From Alphaproteobacteria bacterium (GTDB lineage: Bacteria > Pseudomonadota > Alphaproteobacteria > Bin95), in the NCBI GenBank assembly GCA_030833925.1, contig JAURGE010000001.1, forward strand, positions 1-64,000: a stretch of DNA of 64,000 bases, read 5' to 3'. The notes beneath the pieces are model-generated. The model was not told where the DNA came from. It ran no database searches and was given only the letters and a program-made list of their open reading frames with translations. The position numbers were made by a program, and so were the translations under genes. Positions 54,478-62,039 of this stretch are shown here, piece after piece (position 1 is the stretch's first letter; every line of letters begins with the position of its first letter).

Positions 54478-56037
54478 ATGTCCTGGGAGCCAGAACTAAG
54501 AGAGCTAAGGCGGCGTGAAGCTATGGCCCGGGCTATGGGCGGTGTCGATAAGGTTAATCGCCAGCATGCAGGTGGGCGGCTGACGGTTAGGGAAAGGATA
54601 GACGGCCTTGTGGATCAAGGGTCCTTTCATGAGATTGGCGCGATAGCCGGGAAGGCCGAGTACGACAAGCAACATAACCTTACCCATTTTCTGCCAGCGA
54701 ATTGTGTCCTGGGCCGTGCAACAGCGGACGGACGACCAATTGTTGTTTGTGGTGATGATTTTACGGTGCGTGGCGGGTCGGCTGATGCCACTATTAAAGA
54801 AAAGCCTCAGCTGGCGGAAAAGATGGCCTTTGAGCAACGCATCCCAATCGTGCGTATCATTGAAGGCTCAGGTGGCGGCGGTTCTGTGCGAACTATCGAA
54901 ACAACGGGCCGAGCGAATCTGCCGGGTGGACAGGGAACCTCTAGCCGTTTTGATCTGATGGCTAGAAATTTATCGAATGTACCGGTTGTGGCTTTGGGGC
55001 TGGGTTCAGTAGCGGGACTAGGTGCTGCGCGACTGGCCGCTAGCCATTACTCAGTCATGACTAAGGAAACCTCTGCGATGTTTGTCGCGGGGCCACCCGT
55101 CGTTAAGGGAATAGGTCAAGATCTGACCAAACAAGAGCTTGGTGGTTGGAAAATCCAAACACGAGCCGGAGGGGTTGACGACGCTGTTGATACTGAAGAG
55201 GAGGCATTTGAACGTGCGCGTCGTTTCCTTTCTTATTTGCCAAGCTCAGTGGATGAATTGGCATCGCGGGGTCCGGTTGAGGACGCTCCCAATCGTCGCG
55301 AAGAAAGCTTGATCGCAGCCATCCCAAAGAACAGGCGCCGCGCCTACAAAATGAGACCGATAATCCAGTCGATCGTGGACAAGGATTCATTTTTTGAAAT
55401 GGGCAGTAACTTTGGGCGTTCTGTCATCACCGGCTTAGCCCGATTAGATGGGTGGCCTGTCGCGTTGATGGCCAGTGATCCCATGATACTTGGTGGTGCT
55501 TGGACTGCTGAAAGCTGTCTTAAGCTTATCCGTTTCATTGATATGGCCGAGACTTTTCATTTGCCGGTCGTTTATCTTGCTGACTGTCCTGGTTTTCATA
55601 TTGGGTTAGAGGCGGAAAAGGCCGCCACCATTCGTCATGGTGTTCGCGCTATGGCAGCTATTAACCAATCAACCGTTCCATGGTGTGCTGTTGTCGTCCG
55701 GGCGGCTTTTGGTGTTGCTGGTGGGGCGCACGTGAACGTTGGTCGGTACTGCACGCGCTATGCTTGGCCTAGTGGTTGGTGGGGCTCTCTGCCTCTGGAA
55801 GGTGGGATTGAAGCTGCATATCGTGCTGAACTTGATGCAGCCGATGATCCTAAGGCCGAGCTTCTTGCAATTGAGGAGCGGTTGGAAGCACTGCGCTCAC
55901 CCTTCCGTACTGCTGAAGCATTCTGGATCGAAGAAATAATAGACCCCCGTGATACTCGCCCTTTGCTGACTGATTTCGCAACGTTAGCGCAAAAGGCTCT
56001 AAAGCCTGGCTTGACGGGTTTTGGTCTTAGGCCATGA
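54478..56037 (+). CDS. Acyl-CoA carboxylase carboxyltransferase (beta) subunit-like protein
   Basis: A 519-residue crotonase-fold carboxyltransferase. MSWEPELRELRRREAMARAMGG at the start (ATG 54478, preceded by GAGAGGA); the frame opens earlier at 54412. AGGRLTVRERIDGLVDQGSFHEIG, IRIIEGSGGGGSVRTI-like loop, AGPPVVKGIGQDLTKQELGGW and PCA-like LADCPGFHIG are family motifs. PccB/MccB-type enzymes need a biotin carboxylase/carrier subunit; none is in the window. It may recruit a shared alpha subunit or serve a decarboxylation. 72 nt after the previous gene. Confidence 0.9.
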   Translation: MSWEPELRELRRREAMARAMGGVDKVNRQHAGGRLTVRERIDGLVDQGSFHEIGAIAGKAEYDKQHNLTHFLPANCVLGRATADGRPIVVCGDDFTVRGGSADATIKEKPQLAEKMAFEQRIPIVRIIEGSGGGGSVRTIETTGRANLPGGQGTSSRFDLMARNLSNVPVVALGLGSVAGLGAARLAASHYSVMTKETSAMFVAGPPVVKGIGQDLTKQELGGWKIQTRAGGVDDAVDTEEEAFERARRFLSYLPSSVDELASRGPVEDAPNRREESLIAAIPKNRRRAYKMRPIIQSIVDKDSFFEMGSNFGRSVITGLARLDGWPVALMASDPMILGGAWTAESCLKLIRFIDMAETFHLPVVYLADCPGFHIGLEAEKAATIRHGVRAMAAINQSTVPWCAVVVRAAFGVAGGAHVNVGRYCTRYAWPSGWWGSLPLEGGIEAAYRAELDAADDPKAELLAIEERLEALRSPFRTAEAFWIEEIIDPRDTRPLLTDFATLAQKALKPGLTGFGLRP

Positions 56038-56110
56038 GATTAAACAACTTCATGCGCTGATGTTTTCCACTTGGAATCTGGTTTTTGGCTGATAGATTGC
56101 CAATTCCTCT

Positions 56111-56186
56111 GCCTCGGTAGCTCAGGGGATAGAGCGACCGCCTCCTAAGCGGTAGGTCATAGGTTCGAATCCTATCCGGGGCACCA
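56111..56186 (+). tRNA. tRNA-Arg (anticodon CCT)
   Basis: A 76-nt cloverleaf with encoded CCA. Acceptor stem GCCTCGG/CCGGGGC (one T-G pair), D stem GCTC/GAGC, anticodon stem ACCGC/GCGGT with anticodon CCT at 56144-56146, T loop TTCGAAT. It sits between the carboxyltransferase gene and the convergent cupin-rubredoxin gene. Confidence 0.96.
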
Positions 56187-56329
56187 TTTTTCTACTTCTT
56201 TTTAAAAATCGGCGGCGATAGGAATTAATTTTAGGCTGACATTTTGGCTTCCGGGGCCTGGAAATTGCATTTTTTGTAGTCGAATGCTCTTAGCGCGAAA
56301 GTTACTTTCCTCCAGATCAGAGAATAGAA

Positions 56330-57256
56330 TCAAATTGCCTCGAAATCTGATTTAGGCGCATCGCAATTTGGACAGGTCCAATCTTCTGGAATGTCAGTGA
56401 AAACTGTCCCGGCCTTGATCCCAGCGCCTGGATCCCCCTCTTTTTGATCATACACGTAGCCACACAGCGGACACTCATGCATGCCCCCTGCTTCAGCTGA
56501 ATCCTTAATCGTGGCTAATTTGTTGGGGAATTGAAGTATCATGGCATCCAGCCCATCGTCTCCAGCAAGAAGTTCTGGAGCTCCCTCACCCTGGGCGGCA
56601 AAAGCAAGTGACCACTTGGGAAGTATATTGTCGGAACATATCCAACTGCCGCCGATCACCACAACATAATAACCGTCTCCGGCAGGCTTTGGAGGAGTTA
56701 TGCGCTGTTTTGGTCCGAGCGTTACCCGCCAGGCTGCTGCGCCGTCACCTTCAGGACCATATAAGACCGACAAGTTAGGGGAATCCCAGGACCTCAGTGT
56801 TTCTGCGTCGATTTCCGGCTTATCTGGATCTGCCATAAAAAAACGCTTCGGCACAGGTTTTAATTTTTCCTTTGAGTCTGGCAAAAATAAAGCGCCTGGA
56901 TCGCGACGTGGCCGAAGAGTGTAATAGATCACTCCTTCTGCTTCATCGGCCACAATGGGCCCGTAGGGTGTGTAAGCCCCGGAATAATGGATTGAAAGAG
57001 GTCCAAGCTTATGTCGTCCTAAACGACCACCACCTGAGGCGATTAACTGAAATTCTGCCGCAATATGAAAATGAGGTTCCACTATCGAGCCAGGTGGTTG
57101 TTCGACGCGGAATGCCTGCGGTTTTTCTTCGGAAATATTTGGGTCACGGCCATTAAAGGGCCCAACGAAATCAAACTCGCGAGCCAGAACCACGGTTGTA
57201 TTGGGCAACTCTTTGGTCCAGGCCCGAGTGCCGGAGAATGAAATGGCTTCGACCAT
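56330..57256 (-). CDS. Bicupin-rubredoxin fusion protein
   Basis: A 308-residue protein. The first ~245 residues look like two cupin-type barrels: the first has [23 protein letters not shown] with an HxHxxxxE metal-type motif; the second ([22 protein letters not shown]) is degenerate. The last ~50 residues are a complete rubredoxin: [19 protein letters not shown]...[20 protein letters not shown], with two CxxC iron knuckles. An electron-transfer domain joined to a metal barrel suggests a redox enzyme or electron feeder for a nearby oxygenase. I do not recall a characterised protein with this architecture. Confidence 0.85.
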   Translation of the reverse strand: MVEAISFSGTRAWTKELPNTTVVLAREFDFVGPFNGRDPNISEEKPQAFRVEQPPGSIVEPHFHIAAEFQLIASGGGRLGRHKLGPLSIHYSGAYTPYGPIVADEAEGVIYYTLRPRRDPGALFLPDSKEKLKPVPKRFFMADPDKPEIDAETLRSWDSPNLSVLYGPEGDGAAAWRVTLGPKQRITPPKPAGDGYYVVVIGGSWICSDNILPKWSLAFAAQGEGAPELLAGDDGLDAMILQFPNKLATIKDSAEAGGMHECPLCGYVYDQKEGDPGAGIKAGTVFTDIPEDWTCPNCDAPKSDFEAI

Positions 57257-57272
57257 TGTTGAATTATCCCAA

Positions 57273-57728
57273 TCAGGCTGTCGGGCGTTTCATCATTAAG
57301 CCCATGCGCTTGCAGTATGCGACTTCCTTGCCGTGTTGATTGAAGCCCCTGTGTTCAAAAGTGACGATCCCTTGTGTCGGACGAGATTTAGACTCCCTTT
57401 TATCGATTATTGTGGTTTCAGATCGAATTGTATCGCCATGGAAAACTGGATTGCGAAAAGCTGTGTCCGTCATACCTAAGTTGCCAATTGTAGTACCGAG
57501 CGTTGTGTCTCCAACAGAAACTCCAATAACTAAGCCCAATGTGAACAAGGAGTTCACGAGCCTCCCACCATGCTCTGATGCTTTTCCAAATTCTTCATCT
57601 AGGTGAAGCGGCTGCGGATTATGGGTGAGTGCGCAAAAAAGGACGTTGTCCATCTCTGTCACAGTTCTTGTGAGGTCGTGTTTGAATACCTGACCAATCT
57701 CAAATTCTTCGTAGTATAGTCCTGGCAT
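57273..57728 (-). CDS. MaoC-like dehydratase (hot-dog fold)
   Basis: A 151-residue MaoC protein with [32 protein letters not shown], where Asn/His replaces the Asp/His hydratase dyad seen in the other copy (DTNPVH). This form resembles mesaconyl-/itaconyl-type MaoC hydratases. It is 16 nt upstream of the bicupin-rubredoxin gene in the same direction, so the two are probably co-transcribed. Substrate likely an enoyl-CoA or branched acid. Confidence 0.85.
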   Translation of the reverse strand: MPGLYYEEFEIGQVFKHDLTRTVTEMDNVLFCALTHNPQPLHLDEEFGKASEHGGRLVNSLFTLGLVIGVSVGDTTLGTTIGNLGMTDTAFRNPVFHGDTIRSETTIIDKRESKSRPTQGIVTFEHRGFNQHGKEVAYCKRMGLMMKRPTA

Positions 57729-57925
57729 CGGAAGTCCCCGGTTGGTGTTTAATTCTCAGCAATCACTCTAACGTTGGGCGCGACAAGGCGAAATGCTTTA
57801 AGCCCTAAAAATCGCTCTCTTGAAACATATTAAACTGGCTATGCGATGCTGGTTTATGCACTTTCTAGCGCTTAAGATCGGAATAGTTCGATTTTTTGAA
57901 AAACAATTTCGCCTGGGGGATAACA

Positions 57926-59245
57926 ATGCTGCACGATATTCGGGGTTATCCGATCGACACTGATAACGCAGCCTGCGTGGAAAATTTTGACAAGGCGATA
58001 GCGCGATTCTTTGAGTTTAGGCTTGATGCGGTTGAGTATGCGGACGCTGCGATTGCTGCAGACCCCGATTGTGCGATGGCCCAACTTCTCAAAGGCTACA
58101 TGCTAATGGGCGCGCAGTCGCGCAATCTTTTGCCGATTGTTGCTGGCCATATTACCAAGGCAGAGTCAAAGCCCGGTGGCGTACAACAAAGAGCTAAAGG
58201 CTGGTTGGTGGGCTTAAAGGCCCTGCATGCTAACGAATTACCCCAAGCCTCTAGATTGCTTGGCGAGCATATGTCTGAGTGGCCCTTAGATCTTTTTGTA
58301 TTAAAGCAGCTGCACCAACAAACGCTGTTTTGGCGCGGTAAGAGCCTTGATTTGCGGGACTCTGTGCTCCGTGTCAGCCATGCCTGGAATAAAGATGTAG
58401 TTGGTTATGGGAACTTTTTGGGCATGCTTGGTTTTGGATACGAGGAGGCGGGAGATTACGAAAAAGCAGAACGCTGCGGTCGGGCGGCCCTTCAGTACAG
58501 CCCTGAGGATCTATGGGCAGTGCACACTGTGGCACATGTTCTGGAAATGCAGGGGCGCCACAAACAGGGCGTTGAATGGATTGATTATCCATTGAACGCT
58601 TGGGATGATCGAACCCCCCTTGCTAGGCATATATGGTGGCATAAAGCTCTGTTTCTTTGGGATTCTGGAAACTATGAAGAAACCTTGGCGTTATACGATA
58701 GCGCTGTTTATCCAGGTCCTTCGACAGCATACATAGATGTTCAAAATGCAGCTGCGTTGTTGTGGCGGTTGGAAATGACTGGCGTGGATGTAGGGGATCG
58801 CTGGAAGGTTCTTGCCGGCCAGGCAGAAGCAACGATGGATGATCAATTACTCGCTTTTACTGAAAGCCATGTTTCCGCAGCGCTCGCTAAGGCTGGACGA
58901 TCAGAGGCGCTTGCACGACAGCGGCAACACCTTGCAGAACGGGCAGATGGGAAGGGCTGGGCTGCGATGCTTGCAAGCGAGGTTTCAATTCCTCTTGCGG
59001 ATGCTTTCGCTGCTTATTCGATGGGTGACTACGACCAAGCTTGCGATGGATTGCTTGCCAGTCGGGAGGATTGGGTCCGTGTTGGAGGCAGTCATGCTCA
59101 ACGTGATCTGTACAATCAGATCTTGGTTGATAGTGCTATCAAATCAGGTCGAAGAAATCTCGCCGAGTCGCTTCTTGCAGAAAGAGCGATGCAGCATCCC
59201 AATAGTCAGGGGGTTCATTATTGGCGCAGCCAGCTTGATTCCTGA
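57926..59245 (+). CDS. TTC38-like tetratricopeptide repeat protein
   Basis: A 439-residue TPR-fold protein. The ATG at 57926, after a GGGGGA site, fits better than the TTG 30 nt upstream. It resembles human TTC38 along its whole length: DLWAVHTVAHVLEMQGRHKQG, WWHKALFLWDSGNYEETLALYD, LLWRLEMTGVDVGDRWKVL and GGSHAQRDLYNQIL are close to TTC38 blocks as I remember them. No enzymatic motif or signal peptide. Function unknown in both bacteria and animals. Stands alone between the MaoC gene and a convergent nitroreductase gene. Confidence 0.82.
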   Translation: MLHDIRGYPIDTDNAACVENFDKAIARFFEFRLDAVEYADAAIAADPDCAMAQLLKGYMLMGAQSRNLLPIVAGHITKAESKPGGVQQRAKGWLVGLKALHANELPQASRLLGEHMSEWPLDLFVLKQLHQQTLFWRGKSLDLRDSVLRVSHAWNKDVVGYGNFLGMLGFGYEEAGDYEKAERCGRAALQYSPEDLWAVHTVAHVLEMQGRHKQGVEWIDYPLNAWDDRTPLARHIWWHKALFLWDSGNYEETLALYDSAVYPGPSTAYIDVQNAAALLWRLEMTGVDVGDRWKVLAGQAEATMDDQLLAFTESHVSAALAKAGRSEALARQRQHLAERADGKGWAAMLASEVSIPLADAFAAYSMGDYDQACDGLLASREDWVRVGGSHAQRDLYNQILVDSAIKSGRRNLAESLLAERAMQHPNSQGVHYWRSQLDS

Positions 59246-59294
59246 GCGATGTCCCCCGGCATGGAAATCCTAATGAAGCTGCCCTTAGCCTGAA

Positions 59295-59729
59295 TTAGAT
59301 TGGTTCAGCGAGAAAAACAGGAATGGTTCGGTCTGTTTTTGCCTGGTATTCGGCATAGTTTGGAAATGCGGCAACACTGGCGTCCCAGAGCAACTGTCGT
59401 TCTTTGTTGTCTGTGACCTCGCGAACGCGCATCTTCGTTACTTCAGTTCTGTCGCGGATTTCGACGTTCGGATGGGCTCGAAGATTGTAAACCCACACTG
59501 GGTTTTTGGGTCGGCCACCATACGAACCGACTAGAACATAGTTTTGACCAACTTTAACCCGCATTAGTGGGATTTTGCGGATACCACCGGTTTTACCCCC
59601 AGTATGGGTAATTATTATGCATGGAAGACCGGTATCTCTAAGCGTTGTTCCTTCTGTTCCGCCGCTACCCTCATACAGTTCTACCTGTTCACGAACCCAA
59701 TCAATCGCGGGTGGTATGTATTGTGCCAT
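59295..59729 (-). CDS. Deazaflavin (F420)-dependent nitroreductase family protein (DDN-like)
   Basis: A 144-residue split-barrel protein of the F420-binding nitroreductase family known from mycobacterial Ddn. The signature THTGGKTGGIRKIPLMRV and LVGSYGGRPKNPVWVYNLRAHPNVEI (in parts) are clear. Members use F420H2 to reduce quinones, nitroimidazoles or other compounds; a few bind other flavins. F420 is rare in alphaproteobacteria. No F420 biosynthesis gene is in the window. Confidence 0.86.
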   Translation of the reverse strand: MAQYIPPAIDWVREQVELYEGSGGTEGTTLRDTGLPCIIITHTGGKTGGIRKIPLMRVKVGQNYVLVGSYGGRPKNPVWVYNLRAHPNVEIRDRTEVTKMRVREVTDNKERQLLWDASVAAFPNYAEYQAKTDRTIPVFLAEPI

Positions 59730-59817
59730 AGTCGTTTCCCCAAATTATCTATCGATACAGTAGGATTTTGTTTTCCTAGCTTGGTGTTAATCACTAGCTA
59801 ACAACAGGAACGTGGGT

Positions 59818-60909
59818 TTAGTTAACCGCCGCTAAATTGCGAAGGGTGTCAGGCTGAATGCCAACGCTTTCTCCAGATGCCAGTATTTCGCGCCATGTCT
59901 CATCATCTACTGGCACGCCCTCTGCACGTCTTTCTGCCATTGTTTGGCGTTCTGGGTCACCAGGAACAAGAACAGGCTTTGCCGGATCGGCCGCAGGCGA
60001 GGCTGTGACGTGGGCAATCGCTGCGTCTATTTCAGCCTCAAAGCTTGCTCGATCGGTCATCTTCTCGGGGTCGATTATGATTGACAGCATTCCATTGAGG
60101 ATAACGTCGTTTTGATGATGTGTTTCCGGCCGGCAAGTATGACCACCGGATAACACTCCGCCAAAAAGTTCATTCATAAACGCAAGTCCATAACCCTTAT
60201 GGCCTGCGGCTTCTCCACCAACGGGAGCAAGCGCCCCCATCGGCTCTTGAAAAAGGACCATTGGATCGCGGGTTGGCTGGCCTGTGTGGTCTATAAGTGC
60301 ACCTTCCGGCGCCTCTACCCCCTTATTTTTGGCAACTCGGATTTTCCCTTGGGCCACGGCGGAAGTGGCAAAGTCTAAGACAGTGGCGGGATTGGTTGAG
60401 GTCTTTGGAAGGACAATGCAGTAAGGGTTTGTGGAGATCCTTGCATCAGAGCCGCGGAAAGGAGCGACGTAACCTGGATGACCATAACCATTGACGTGAT
60501 GCATGGAGACTAAGCCGTGTTCTGCGCACTGTTCGCCCCAAGCGCCTATTCGACACAGATGATAAGAGTTACGGATCGTTAGAATGCAAAGTCCGAAAGC
60601 CTTGGCTCGTTCAATGCCGATCTCCATTGCTTCCTCACCAATTACTTGGCCGTAACCTTGGTTCCCATCGACTTGAACTATTATGCCGTGATCGGTAACG
60701 ATTTCTGCATGTGAGTTGATGTTCAATTCGCCTGTGAATGTCGACTTAATATATCGGGGCAGCATTCCGACGCCGTGGCTATCATGCCCTTTCAAATTAG
60801 CTACCACTAGATTCCGGGCAACTTGGTCCGCCTCTTTTTCAGATGAACCACGGGCGGAAGTGATTAGGCGGCATACGGCTTCGAGCTTATCTGCTTGAAT
60901 TGTTGGCAT
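59818..60909 (-). CDS. Ldh family NAD(P)-dependent 2-hydroxyacid dehydrogenase (tandem copy A)
   Basis: A 363-residue enzyme of the malate/L-lactate type-2 dehydrogenase family. GHDSHGVGMLPRYIKS near 42, RNSYHLCRIGAWGEQC near 112, NPYCIVLP, GKIRVAKNKG, GHKGYGLAFMNELFGG are conserved; the C-terminus PGDPERQTMAERRAEGVPVDDETWREI is shared with copy B. 18 nt after copy B, so they form one operon, and the two are clear duplicates. The substrate is unknown; family members handle malate, sulfolactate, ureidoglycolate and ketogulonate. Confidence 0.92.
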   Translation of the reverse strand: MPTIQADKLEAVCRLITSARGSSEKEADQVARNLVVANLKGHDSHGVGMLPRYIKSTFTGELNINSHAEIVTDHGIIVQVDGNQGYGQVIGEEAMEIGIERAKAFGLCILTIRNSYHLCRIGAWGEQCAEHGLVSMHHVNGYGHPGYVAPFRGSDARISTNPYCIVLPKTSTNPATVLDFATSAVAQGKIRVAKNKGVEAPEGALIDHTGQPTRDPMVLFQEPMGALAPVGGEAAGHKGYGLAFMNELFGGVLSGGHTCRPETHHQNDVILNGMLSIIIDPEKMTDRASFEAEIDAAIAHVTASPAADPAKPVLVPGDPERQTMAERRAEGVPVDDETWREILASGESVGIQPDTLRNLAAVN

Positions 60910-60927
60910 AGTGTACGTTCCTCAGGC

Positions 60928-62007
60928 CTAAATACCGGCAATGTCGTTCAGATCGTCAGCGCGCATGCCGACGGATACAGCTGATTCTGTGATTTCTCGC
61001 CAAGTCTCATCATCAACAGGCACACCCTCTGCCTCTCTCTTTTTCCAGGACATGCGTTCAGGATCTCCTGGTACAACTACTGGTTTAGCTGGATTAGCTG
61101 CTGGGGAGCCCTTTACATTGGCTATTGCTGCGTCAGTTTCCTCATTAAATCGTTTGCGTGAGACAAGTCGGTTCGGATCAATGATGACAGAGAGCATATT
61201 GTTAATTGTCTTGGGAGGATCAAAACGAGTTTCGGGTCTGCAGCCGACCGTACCGGTCATAGCAGAAGGTAAAATTTCATTAAGAAGCGCCAGCCCATAA
61301 CCCTTGTGCGCACCAAATGGATTTAAGGCACCGCCAATAGGGTCGGTATACATGATATTAGGGTCGCGGCTCGGCTTCCCTGTTGTGTCAATCAGCGCGC
61401 CTTCTGGAGCAGGTTCGCCCTTATTGCGAGCGACACGTATTTTACCCATAGCAACAAAGCTAGTCGCAAAATCAAGTACGGTCGGGGGATTTTGATCGGT
61501 TGCTGGCATTACCGCGCAGTACGGGTTTGTGATGTAGCGCGCATCGGAACCACCAAAAGGTGCAACCGATGCTTTATGCCCAACAACATTCACATGATGG
61601 GTGGATACAAAACCTGCAGCTGCGCACTGCTCGCCCCATTGACCAATACGACCAATATGGTGAGCATTTCGGAGCCCTACACAGGCAGCGCCAAACCGCT
61701 TAGTTCGTTCTATGCCGATAGCCATCGCCTCTTGTCCTACCACCTGGCCATAGCCCGATCGGCCATCGATAACTATGACAGCGCCATTGTCGACAACAAT
61801 TTCGGCGTGTTCATTTGGCTTAAGACCGCCATTCAGTAAGTTAGTTATGTACGTTGGGATCATTCCTACGCCATGGCTATCATGGCCGGCCATATTGGCG
61901 TCTACTAAGTTGTCAGCAACAATGCGAGCCTCATGGTCCTCACTGCCGCCAGCGATACAAATCGCAGCGATAGCGTCCCGAAGTCGGGCGTGATCTATTG
62001 TCAGCAT
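60928..62007 (-). CDS. Ldh family NAD(P)-dependent 2-hydroxyacid dehydrogenase (tandem copy B)
   Basis: A 359-residue duplicate of the following gene. GHDSHGVGMIPTYITN, RNAHHIGRIGQWGEQC, NPYCAVMP, GKIRVARNKGEPAPEGALID and GHKGYG-type GAHKGYGLALLNEI, ending PGDPERMSWKKREAEGVPVDD. The ATG at 62005-62007 starts a normal MLTIDHARLRDAI; 18 upstream codons look spurious. By eye roughly half the positions match copy A. It is divergent from the MFS gene, and their starts are very close or overlap. Confidence 0.92.
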   Translation of the reverse strand: MLTIDHARLRDAIAAICIAGGSEDHEARIVADNLVDANMAGHDSHGVGMIPTYITNLLNGGLKPNEHAEIVVDNGAVIVIDGRSGYGQVVGQEAMAIGIERTKRFGAACVGLRNAHHIGRIGQWGEQCAAAGFVSTHHVNVVGHKASVAPFGGSDARYITNPYCAVMPATDQNPPTVLDFATSFVAMGKIRVARNKGEPAPEGALIDTTGKPSRDPNIMYTDPIGGALNPFGAHKGYGLALLNEILPSAMTGTVGCRPETRFDPPKTINNMLSVIIDPNRLVSRKRFNEETDAAIANVKGSPAANPAKPVVVPGDPERMSWKKREAEGVPVDDETWREITESAVSVGMRADDLNDIAGI

Positions 62008-62039
62008 TATTAGTCTCGTCAAAACGGGAAAAGAAAAAA

